Source: an uncultured Methanoregula sp. (GTDB taxonomy: Archaea > Halobacteriota > Methanomicrobia > Methanomicrobiales > Methanospirillaceae). Taken from it: a stretch of DNA of 64,000 nt. Shown piece by piece: positions 1 through 7,837 of this stretch. The position numbers and the translations under genes were made by a program. Position 1 is the first letter of the stretch. Every line of letters begins with the position of its first letter. The notes beneath the pieces were generated by a model. The model ran no database searches. It saw only the letters and a list, made by a program, of their open reading frames with translations, and had not been told where the DNA came from. The stretch spans positions 2,537,419 through 2,601,418 of the forward strand of contig NZ_OY781872.1 of NCBI RefSeq assembly GCF_963677065.1, written 5' to 3'.

Positions 1-399
1 CGCGGGTGGGTCCTTGAAGCCTCCCTTGAACTGGATCCGGATCTCGCTGAGTACGAGATCTTTGCTGACCCGCTCCTCTGCAAGGTCTTCTACAATCTTG
101 CCGACAATGCAGTCCGTCACGGGGGCCGGGTGAGCCACATTAAGGTCTCGGCAACCGTGCAGGACGGGAACCTGCTCCTTATCTGGGAAGATGACGGGTT
201 TGGCGTGCCTGAAGAAGAGAAGGAGAAGATCTTCAGGAAAGGCCATGGCAGTAACACGGGGCTCGGCCTCTTCCTTGTCCGGGAGATCCTCTCGATCACC
301 GGCATCGGCGTCCGGGAGACCGGAGTTCCGGGCAGGGGCGCACGGTTCGAGATCCTTGTCCCGGAAGGAGCTTTCCGGCGGCGCCGAGAGAAAGGCTGA
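1..399 (+). CDS. Sensor histidine kinase, C-terminal ATPase domain (5' partial)
   Basis: The frame is open from base 1 to the TGA at 397-399, so the gene starts upstream of the window. The 132 visible residues are a HATPase_c domain: an N box (NLADNAVRHGG), a G1 box (EDDGFGVP), an F-box-like IFRKGHG and a G2 box (TGLGLFLVREIL). This part binds ATP and phosphorylates the histidine of a dimerisation domain that lies outside the window. Any sensor domains are also outside. The last 40 residues closely resemble the frameshifted relic at 11388-11935, so the two are probably paralogues. No response regulator follows. Confidence 0.85.
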   Translation, partial: RGWVLEASLELDPDLAEYEIFADPLLCKVFYNLADNAVRHGGRVSHIKVSATVQDGNLLLIWEDDGFGVPEEEKEKIFRKGHGSNTGLGLFLVREILSITGIGVRETGVPGRGARFEILVPEGAFRRRREKG

Positions 400-924
400 T
401 CTGCCGGAAAACCGTGCTTCGGAATCAGGAATAATTCTCGTCTGGTAACGGGATGCTGTTATGGAATTTGCGGGACAGAATCCTGCTTTTCCCCCGGACA
501 AATGCCCATCCCGGTTCTTTGGACGGGCACCAGTACAGGAAAAAAGCCGATCCATTGTACAATAGGCAATAAAAAGACATTATTTTGACGCCGCCTTTGG
601 CCCGGATTGCCTGAATAATCAAAGAAACCGTGTATTTTCAAAAACATGTTCTGTAATGCGCAAAAAAATGCGACCCTCAAAAAAACGGTTTTTTAAATTG
701 GGCCCCGATTGGCAAACGGGGGAATTTGCGGAGAGATTTGTTCCAGTGGGACAGATACATTTCTGGTCCCTCAGGATTGCCGAAGGGCCTGCCCTGCGAT
801 GGCATGGCGGGGATTATCATGCCGGTCTGGATCGGTTTCGCGCTGCCAGGAGTGAGGTGAAGTCTCAGGGGGATATGATAATGAAATCTCCGGGATCGGT
901 TGTTCTGCCGGGTTCCGGGGTAAA
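400..924. other. Intergenic, no gene seen
   Basis: This is the gap between the kinase end and the converging minus-strand gene. It contains homopolymer A and T runs (for example 660-700) that could stop transcription from either side. The open frames here have no recognisable domain and look like chance. Confidence 0.5.
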
Positions 925-1491
925 TTATGGATTATTGAGATTATTCTTGTCAGCATCGATGACTTCATCAACAAACGTGGTAAGCTGGGTGAGAACATCC
1001 GGATCCAGCCCTTTTTCCACAGCAAGGAACATGCCGGAAAAACCCATCAGCCGGAGTTTGTTGGTAACAAAATGAACAAACTTGGTGATATTCTGCGAGG
1101 AAATATAGATCAGCATAGAATTGACCGAATCAAAGAGCAGGGACACTTTCTTTCCCCTAAGCCCGCCAAGCGATTCCGTAACTGCGATCCCGATGGCCGT
1201 CATATCGCCGGGATTGACAACGAACCGGCAGTTTTTCACCGGCTCGTGATCATGTCCCATGGCATATTTCGTGACCGTGTCAACGACAGAGATCTTATCC
1301 ATGGAGATCCCGTTCTTCTCATAATTCTTTTTCAGGATATCGTAGGGCTGGTTTGTGGTAATGACAAGGACATCATATTCCTTGGCCAGGAGCACTTTGA
1401 TAAGTTCAATGTTCTTATTCCTGATCTCTGCAGCTGATGCCATGATGAGATAAATCTCCTCTTCCTTGATTTCCGGTATGGGGAATGCCAT
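925..1491 (-). CDS. RecA/KaiC-like protein without visible Walker A
   Basis: A 188-residue soluble protein. It looks like the second half of a RecA/KaiC-type fold: alternating hydrophobic strands, a Walker-B-like strand (VSLLFDSVNSML) and a strand FSGMFLAVEKGLDP before a conserved VDEVID. No GxxxxGK[ST] P-loop is present, so ATP hydrolysis is doubtful. It is paralogous to the product of 55414-55989, which shares FDSV, FVTNKL/FVVNKL and VEKGLDP. It is last of three minus-strand genes, 8 bases after the degenerate dimerisation-domain gene at 1500-1901. The same pairing recurs at 54736-55989, so the two proteins probably act together. Its role is unknown; an output or regulatory partner of the sensor is inference. 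Confidence 0.6.
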   Translation of the reverse strand: MAFPIPEIKEEEIYLIMASAAEIRNKNIELIKVLLAKEYDVLVITTNQPYDILKKNYEKNGISMDKISVVDTVTKYAMGHDHEPVKNCRFVVNPGDMTAIGIAVTESLGGLRGKKVSLLFDSVNSMLIYISSQNITKFVHFVTNKLRLMGFSGMFLAVEKGLDPDVLTQLTTFVDEVIDADKNNLNNP

Positions 1492-1499
1492 GAATACAC

Positions 1500-1901
1500 C
1501 TATTCTGTGAGGAATTTTCTCGAGGCTTCGGAAAAATCACCCGAACGATTCACAATCACTTTGTTGAGTTCGATAATGTTCTGCCGGATCTGCTCCAGGT
1601 TCCTGATCTGGATTTTTAGCTGGAGTAAAATATCGGAGTTTTCGAACTGGCCGCGCTCAATATCTTCAACAACGAGGGATATGTTTTGTTCCACTACTTC
1701 CATCGGGTTTTTGAGTCTCATAGCTGCTTCCTTGATGAATGCGAGGAACCGGTCGTTACTTTCCTTTAATGCGAGCTCGTCCTGCCGGATCCGTTCAGAC
1801 TGTTCAGCAACCACCTTTTCCTGCACCGCCAGGAGTTCGTTGAGCGAAGCAGCCATTGCTTCAAGATGGCTGATCCTCTCCATCATTGCATCGTTATCCA
1901 T
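1500..1901 (-). CDS. Coiled-coil protein with degenerate DHp-like domain, no kinase
   Basis: A 133-residue protein. Residues 1-50 are a heptad-like coiled coil. Residues 50-133 form a helical hairpin region (FLAFIKEAAMRLKNPMEV, then LEQIRQNIIELNKVI) ending in KFLTE. The same C-terminal block ends the proteins at 3076-3954 and 54736-55407. It resembles the two-helix dimerisation domain of histidine kinases (compare H-x-[LI]-[KR]-[NT]-P), but the phospho-accepting histidine position is not a histidine and no ATPase domain follows. It is the middle gene of the set 2666-925, with short spacing on both sides. Its function is unknown; a dimeric signal adaptor is inference. Confidence 0.6.
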   Translation of the reverse strand: MDNDAMMERISHLEAMAASLNELLAVQEKVVAEQSERIRQDELALKESNDRFLAFIKEAAMRLKNPMEVVEQNISLVVEDIERGQFENSDILLQLKIQIRNLEQIRQNIIELNKVIVNRSGDFSEASRKFLTE

Positions 1902-1940
1902 CAGATAATCCCACCATTTCGTATTCGTTTCTCATACAAA

Positions 1941-2666
1941 TCATCTGAAAACGGTCCTGCGGTCGAACGGTAAAACCGCAACTTTCACACTCAGTGCCAG
2001 CGACCTGAACAGATCCGCAGTCTCCCGGGTAACCGTCACTTTACTGAACAATATAATGACAAAGAGGTTCCCGGAAGGCAGGATCCCGCCAAAACCAATA
2101 ACTGAACGGACCCCGTACGGGATGACAAAATCATTCTGGGCCGGGACGTACGGGCTGCCAACCGCTTCCGGGATACTGAATACGTTGTAGGTGGTCTGAG
2201 CCATATCGATGACCACCGCCGGATCCGGTCGCAGCACGGTGTTGACTTCAAGTCCCATCTGCTGGATGAGTTGCCGGACCATGGGAAATGCCTCGATGAA
2301 ATGAACGCTTGGAAGGGGAATCGCCTTATGCCCCCGGGATGTCTTTCGGGAATTCCAGGCCGGTTCGGTACCGGCGCTTGCGAGCAGGACCAGGCATCGC
2401 ATTTCAGGAGAAGCGGGAGGCCCCTTCAGGACATTACGGGCAGACTCCTGCAGATCGCTGTCAAGTTCGTTGTACGGGTGAGTCTTGAAAAGACGAACCA
2501 GAACACAATTTTTCTCCCCGGTCTTCTGGTCCTTCAGGGTATCGTAGAGGTGATGAACAATTTTGTCGGCCGCCTCTTCCATACTGATCGCTCCGGATCC
2601 CATGGATCGTAACGCAGCCGAGAACTCAACCATATCTTTAAGGGTAAAATCTCCAATGTTCGGCAT
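1941..2666 (-). CDS. Stand-alone ligand-sensing domain protein
   Basis: A 241-residue soluble protein without membrane segments. The start is set at 2666 because GGAGG (2672-2676 on the complement) lies five bases ahead of that ATG; an upstream ATG at 2702 lacks such a site. Segments such as LVRLFKTHPY, RGHKAIPLPS and VIGFGGILPSGNLFVIILFS resemble a GAF-like sensory region found fused to PAS kinases in other prokaryotes; this resemblance is from memory. It is first of three genes (sensor, degenerate DHp protein, RecA-like protein) on the minus strand, so it is likely the input of that module. The ligand cannot be predicted. Confidence 0.55.
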   Translation of the reverse strand: MPNIGDFTLKDMVEFSAALRSMGSGAISMEEAADKIVHHLYDTLKDQKTGEKNCVLVRLFKTHPYNELDSDLQESARNVLKGPPASPEMRCLVLLASAGTEPAWNSRKTSRGHKAIPLPSVHFIEAFPMVRQLIQQMGLEVNTVLRPDPAVVIDMAQTTYNVFSIPEAVGSPYVPAQNDFVIPYGVRSVIGFGGILPSGNLFVIILFSKVTVTRETADLFRSLALSVKVAVLPFDRRTVFR

Positions 2667-3075
2667 CATATCCTCCGTCCTGACAGGATTCCCCATAGGC
2701 AATAGAATGCTTCGGGAACCCGGGAGGACCTTTCTTCTCCCTGGTTCAGATCCGACAGGATTCTTCCATCAGGCCCGATCCGGACAGGGTCATAACAATG
2801 CTTCATGGGGGAGAACCACTATATATATGTTTCAACCAGTCACGGGATATCTACGGTGTATCCCCCCGGGCGTTCAGGCCACGGCTGTACCGCGTGAAAG
2901 GGTTGTTTTTATTCACCAGGTACACAAACGGGCGTTTCGGGAAAAGAGGTATATATATTCGTAATTAACAGCACTTCCAGTGATATTCGAGAACCCGCAA
3001 CGATAGCAGAACCCGGACCTGAACCACCATGGATATCTATTCGTGGCCAGAGTGTCCGTTTTGTAAAAGATCAGG
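2667..3075. promoter_or_regulatory. Divergent promoter region with two TATA-like elements
   Basis: The gap separates the minus-strand sensor module from the plus-strand PAS membrane gene. It holds two strong AT boxes: CTATATATATG at about 2818-2828 and GTATATATATTCG at about 2950-2962. Both are near-palindromic, so orientation is not decided by sequence. One plausible reading is that the first serves the minus-strand genes and the second the plus-strand gene. Confidence 0.4.
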
Positions 3076-3954
3076 ATGGGTTGGATTATGATGAAAAAAA
3101 TTTCAGAAAAAAACTTCAGTGAGATGCCCACGCTCACGCTCACGCTCATTTTTATGGGAATGTTTACCCTGATATCAGTATTCGAACTCGTACAACAGGT
3201 GCTCGAACCGGCATTGACCCTTTGGGGATCCCGGTTTATCACCATCATGGTTGCCAGTACCTGTGCGGTCTTCATTGCATTCTTCCCGCTGCGGGCATTG
3301 CGGGATACCGAGGCGAAGTTCAAAGCTATTTACGAAGATTCACATGATGCCATCCTGCTTCTTAACGAAAATTCGTTGCTGGACTGTAACCGTCAGGCAT
3401 TGCAGATGTTCGGGATACCTGATGTCAAGGAACTGATAAAAAACACTCCTGCTGAACTCTCTCCCCTTGTCAAACCGGTTGATCAGGGATCCCGGGCCAC
3501 CCTTTGCGATCATATCGGGACTGCATACCGTAACGGGTTCGCCCGTTTCGAAGGAGAATTTCTCCGGCGGGATGGGAGCCGGTTTCCGGCCGATGTGGTA
3601 GTATCATCATTCACCCAGGGGAACAGACGCCTGCTCCAGGCAGCGATCCGTGATATTTCAGTACAAAAACAAGCTGAAGCCACCTTACTGGAAAGCGACG
3701 AGCGGTTTTTTTCTTATATCCGGGAAACTGCCCAGAGGTTGAAAATCCCAATCGAGGTTGTCCACGAAAACATCGCGATCATGATAGCAGATATCGAAGC
3801 AGGGGATACCGACAGGAAAAATCTCCTCCTCCAGCTTCATCTTCAGGAAAAGAATCTTGCCCAGATCCGGCAGAATTTCCTGAACCTGAACCAAAGAATT
3901 ATTGATCATCTCGGTGATCTGACACCAGCATCAAAACAACTCCTCACTGAATAA
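3076..3954 (+). CDS. Membrane PAS protein with degenerate DHp-like C-terminus
   Basis: A 292-residue protein. Two hydrophobic segments (about 18-40 and 53-74) anchor it in the membrane. A PAS domain follows (about 82-200, with FKAIYEDSHDAILLLNENS and a closing RDISVQKQAEA). Residues 205-292 are the same helical block seen at 1500-1901 (RETAQRLKIPIEV, LAQIRQNFLNLNQRI, ending LLTE). There is no ATPase domain, so it is not a kinase by itself. AGGATGGG at 3073-3080 could place the real start at 3088 or 3091 instead of 3076. It lies divergent from the three-gene sensor module and probably belongs to the same signalling set. Confidence 0.65.
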   Translation: MGWIMMKKISEKNFSEMPTLTLTLIFMGMFTLISVFELVQQVLEPALTLWGSRFITIMVASTCAVFIAFFPLRALRDTEAKFKAIYEDSHDAILLLNENSLLDCNRQALQMFGIPDVKELIKNTPAELSPLVKPVDQGSRATLCDHIGTAYRNGFARFEGEFLRRDGSRFPADVVVSSFTQGNRRLLQAAIRDISVQKQAEATLLESDERFFSYIRETAQRLKIPIEVVHENIAIMIADIEAGDTDRKNLLLQLHLQEKNLAQIRQNFLNLNQRIIDHLGDLTPASKQLLTE

Positions 3955-4085
3955 TCAGGGTCAGGAATCAGATCGCGCCGTAATCTCCTGATTCGTGCAA
4001 CAGGATATTGCATGCAATGGTATCCACAGTTGAATGAAGAATCATTTCCTGCTTCTCAACAGATCCTGTCGCTGGCAGCACATGA

Positions 4086-4093
4086 TTTATATA
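4086..4093 (+). promoter_or_regulatory. Candidate TATA box for the kinase pair
   Basis: TTTATATA lies in the 310-base gap before the kinase at 4265 and is the best archaeal TATA match there. A second AT-rich box (GGATATAATA, about 4203) lies closer. GGGAG at 4252-4256, eight bases before the ATG, is a good ribosome binding site. Confidence 0.35.
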
Positions 4094-4264
4094 CCCCTGC
4101 ATCCCACTGCCAACCATACCCGGCAGTGTGCTAGGCAAGTCCGCCCACAGGAGTGATCGCTGAAAGAATAACTATACTATGACCACGTGATCTTCTGACC
4201 AAGGATATAATACTCCTGAAATGCCGGAAGCTTACCCGATGGAACATATCAGGGAGAGACCAGG

Positions 4265-7200
4265 ATGTTGCGGGATCTGACAACCATAATCCATTCGTTT
4301 CTTACACCAGTTCATGTCCTGAAAGGTATCGTCATTGCTTCCATCCTGATTATTCTCTATCTGCTCAGCGTCAAAGACTATCTCTTCTTTCACAGTATCA
4401 TCGAGCTTGTCACGATTGCCATCGCTTTCTCAATCTTCATAATAGTCTGGAATACCCGGAAAGTAATCGCCGATACGTTCTTTCTCGTCATCGGTATCTC
4501 GTGCCTTTTTATCGGAAGTCTTGATTTAATCCATACCCTTGCGTACAAGGGTATGGGTGTCTTCCCGGGAAGCACCACGGATCTCCCCACCCAGCTCTGG
4601 ATTGCAGCACGCTACTTCCAGTGCATCACATTTTTTATTGCAGCGCTCCTGATTGGCAAATCAATCACAAAAGACAGGAAGCACGATGCCGGGATCATCT
4701 TTACAGTATGTGCAGCGATCTTCGGATTTCTTCTCGCAAGTATTTTTGTCTGGCAGAACTTTCCGCACTGTTATATCGAAGGCAGCGGCCTGACATCCTT
4801 CAAGATCGTGAGTGAATACATTATATCGGTCATCCTCATTGCTACGATCATCATAATCTGGATCAAACGGCGCCATTTTGACCGGGATGTCTGGCAGTTC
4901 CTGATTGTTGCACAGTTCTTCCTCATCCTGGGTGAACTGGCATTTACTTCGTACGTGAACGTTTACGGCTTCATGAACATGCTTGGCCATCTCTTCAAGC
5001 TCTTCTCGTTCTATTTCTTCTACCGGGCGATCGTCGTCGTGGGCCTGACCCGGCCGTATGATCTCATCCTCCACGAACTCAAGACAGATGAGGATCTCCT
5101 CCATGAAAGCGAGAATAAGCTCAACATGATCATCCGGGGATCTCCCATTCCGCAGTTCGTGATCGACAGCAACCACCGGGTCATTCACTGGAACGAGGCC
5201 CTTGAGAAATACAGCGGGATCAAGGCAGAAGAGATAATCGGGACGAACCGGCAGTGGCGTGCATTCTACTCCTCTGAACGCCCCTGCATGGCAGACCTCC
5301 TTGTTGACGGGGTACAGGAGACATTCCACGGGGGGTATGAAGGAAATTATGCGAAATCCACCCTTGTGGAAGGTGCAATTGAAGCCACTGGCTTTTTCCC
5401 GCACATGGGACAGTCCGGGATATGGTTGTATTTCACTGCTGCGCCGATAAGGGATTCCAAGGGCAGCATAATCGGTGCTGTTGAGACACTGGAAGATGTC
5501 ACGGAACGGAAAAAAGCAGAAGACGCGGTCCGGAGGTCCCGGGATTACTACTTAAAGCTCTTTGATGACTTTCCCAACCCGATCTGGCGCTCGGATACCA
5601 ATGCAAAATGTGACTACTTCAACAAAGAGTGGCTCGCATTCACCGGCCGTACTTTTGAGCAGGAGAGGGGGGATGGCTGGACAGACGGCGTCCATCCGGA
5701 TGATCTTGACCATTGCGTAAAGACTTATCTTGCCGCATTCAATGCACGGGAACCTTTCGATATGGAATACCGGCTCCGTCATCGCGACGGCACTTTCCAC
5801 TGGTTGTTAGACAGCGGAAAACCGTTCTATGATCCGGACGGGAATTTTACCGGCTATCTCGGCGCATGCTATGATGTCACCGGGCGTAAAACGGCGGAAG
5901 AAGCGCTCCGTCTCCAGAACAGAATATTCGAGACAATCGCCGAAGGGGTTTACCTGATCCGTGCCAGCGATGGCGTGATTGTTTTTACCAATTCCAAATT
6001 TGATACAATGTTCGGGTATGAGAAAGGGGAGTTGATCGGCAGGCATGTCTCTGTCGTCAATGCCCCGGAAGAAAAAACGAGCCCCGGGGATACTGCAGAA
6101 GAGATCATCAAAACCCTCCATGAAAAGGGAGAATGGAGAGGGGAAGTAAAAAACATAAAAAAAGACGGCACCACATTCTGGTGTCTGGCCGCTGTATCAA
6201 CATTCGAACATCCCGGATTCGGGAGAGTCTGGATTTCTGCCCATACGGATATAACCGCCCACAAGCAGGCAGAGGATGCTGTAAAGGCTGCGGTAAAATT
6301 AAACCAGCTGATCGATACGATGTCGGTCAGTGAATGCATGAGTTATACGCTCGATGAGGCAGAACGGCTTACTTCAAGTAAAATCGGGTTTTTCCATATT
6401 ATTAATCCAGATGAGAAGACGATCCAGCTGATTGCATGGTCCACGGAAACCCGGAAACACTGTTTTATCCCAAAGGAACCCGAGCGGCATTACCCGGTGG
6501 AAAAAGCCGGTGTCTGGGTGGACTGTATTCGCCAGCGCAGGGCGGTCATCCATAATGATTACGCCAGCCTGCCCCACAGGAAAGGTTTGCCGGAGGGTCA
6601 TGTCCCGGTTATCCGTGAGCTGGTTGTTCCCATTTTCAATGAAGATAAGATCATCGCAATCATTGGCGCAGGTAACAAAGCAGTGGATTATGATGAGAAG
6701 GATATCAGCGTGCTCACCCTGCTTGCAAAGAATACATGGACCCTGATCCGGCGCAAACAGGCTGAAGAAGCACTACGGGAGAGCGAGCAGAAGTTCCGGG
6801 ATATTTTCAACAATACCACCGACGCGATTCATATTCATGAGATCAATGCTGACGGGACCCCGGGAAGATTCACCGATGTCAATGATGTTGCCTGCCGGAT
6901 GCTGGGATATACCCGGGAAGAGATGATTGCAAAAACCCCCTTCGACATCACCACTGACTACCACAACCCACCGCTGGAAAGAGTTATTGAAGAACAGCAG
7001 ATGTCCGGCACTGCGAGATTCGAGACGGAACACCGGGCAAAAGACGGCACTATCATACCTGTGGAGGTCAACACCCATATTGTTACCATACAGGGAACCA
7101 AGGTGATGCTCGGAGTTGTCCGGGATATCACGAAACGGAAAAAAGCCGAAGTGCTGCTGAAACATTACAGCCAAGAACTTGAACAGGACGTGAAGGCCAG

Positions 7201-7837
7201 GACTGAAGAACTGAGCGCATCGCTGGATGAGAAAGTCCTCCTCCTCCGCGAGATCCATCACCGGGTAAAAAACAACCTCCAGATCATCATCAGCCTTGTC
7301 AATCTCCAGATGCGCCGCGTTGAGGATGAACGGTTGAAACAGGTCATGGCAGAGACCCAGAACCGGGTACGGGCAATGGCGCTCGTCCATGAAAAACTGT
7401 ACCAGTCTGTGGATATCTCCCGCATCGATCTCGCCGGTTACACCGGGTTCCTGGTTACCCACCTTTTCACGTTCTATGGAGTTGATTCCCGGCAGGTGAC
7501 CCTGAAGATCGATATCGGCAAGATCATGCTGGACATCAACACCGCAATCCCGCTGGGTTTAATCATCAACGAGCTTGCCAGCAATGCGCTGAAACATGCA
7601 TTTCCCGACAGCAGGAAAGGATCATTGTCCATCGCGGTGCGGGAAGAGGGTAAGACACTTCACCTGATGGTCAGGGACGATGGTATCGGGATGCCTGAAG
7701 ATTTCGACTGGCGGAATGCCGAATCGCTCGGGCTCCGGCTGGTCGTCTCGCTGGTGGAACAACTGGATGGGACGATTGAACTGGACCGGAGTGCGGGAAC
7801 GGCGTTTACGATTGTTGTTCAGGTGAAGGTGGGATGA
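4265..7837 (+). CDS. MASE3-PAS-PAS-PAS-GAF-PAS hybrid sensor histidine kinase
   Basis: A 1190-residue membrane histidine kinase. Residues 1 to about 265 are a multi-pass MASE3 sensor (typical LIHTLAYKGMGVFPG and LPTQLWIAARYF). Then follow three PAS domains (about 278-420, 421-545, 546-670), a GAF domain (671-838), a further PAS domain (839-963), a coiled coil, a HisKA_2 dimerisation domain with the phospho-accepting histidine in LLREIHHRVKNNLQ, and a HATPase domain (N box NELASNALKHA, G1 DDGIGMP). It overlaps the next kinase by ATGA, so the two are co-translated. The last roughly 200 residues are nearly identical to the end of that kinase. The signals and the partner response regulator are not visible. 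Confidence 0.9.
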   Translation: MLRDLTTIIHSFLTPVHVLKGIVIASILIILYLLSVKDYLFFHSIIELVTIAIAFSIFIIVWNTRKVIADTFFLVIGISCLFIGSLDLIHTLAYKGMGVFPGSTTDLPTQLWIAARYFQCITFFIAALLIGKSITKDRKHDAGIIFTVCAAIFGFLLASIFVWQNFPHCYIEGSGLTSFKIVSEYIISVILIATIIIIWIKRRHFDRDVWQFLIVAQFFLILGELAFTSYVNVYGFMNMLGHLFKLFSFYFFYRAIVVVGLTRPYDLILHELKTDEDLLHESENKLNMIIRGSPIPQFVIDSNHRVIHWNEALEKYSGIKAEEIIGTNRQWRAFYSSERPCMADLLVDGVQETFHGGYEGNYAKSTLVEGAIEATGFFPHMGQSGIWLYFTAAPIRDSKGSIIGAVETLEDVTERKKAEDAVRRSRDYYLKLFDDFPNPIWRSDTNAKCDYFNKEWLAFTGRTFEQERGDGWTDGVHPDDLDHCVKTYLAAFNAREPFDMEYRLRHRDGTFHWLLDSGKPFYDPDGNFTGYLGACYDVTGRKTAEEALRLQNRIFETIAEGVYLIRASDGVIVFTNSKFDTMFGYEKGELIGRHVSVVNAPEEKTSPGDTAEEIIKTLHEKGEWRGEVKNIKKDGTTFWCLAAVSTFEHPGFGRVWISAHTDITAHKQAEDAVKAAVKLNQLIDTMSVSECMSYTLDEAERLTSSKIGFFHIINPDEKTIQLIAWSTETRKHCFIPKEPERHYPVEKAGVWVDCIRQRRAVIHNDYASLPHRKGLPEGHVPVIRELVVPIFNEDKIIAIIGAGNKAVDYDEKDISVLTLLAKNTWTLIRRKQAEEALRESEQKFRDIFNNTTDAIHIHEINADGTPGRFTDVNDVACRMLGYTREEMIAKTPFDITTDYHNPPLERVIEEQQMSGTARFETEHRAKDGTIIPVEVNTHIVTIQGTKVMLGVVRDITKRKKAEVLLKHYSQELEQDVKARTEELSASLDEKVLLLREIHHRVKNNLQIIISLVNLQMRRVEDERLKQVMAETQNRVRAMALVHEKLYQSVDISRIDLAGYTGFLVTHLFTFYGVDSRQVTLKIDIGKIMLDINTAIPLGLIINELASNALKHAFPDSRKGSLSIAVREEGKTLHLMVRDDGIGMPEDFDWRNAESLGLRLVVSLVEQLDGTIELDRSAGTAFTIVVQVKVG

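Noticed and set aside
656..1075. 139-codon plus-strand frame
   Set aside because: It overlaps the RecA-like gene on the other strand, has no domain, and its composition follows the opposite-strand gene.
4661..5404. 247-codon minus-strand frame inside the MASE3 kinase
   Set aside because: Shadow of the real gene; high-GC third positions keep the complement open.
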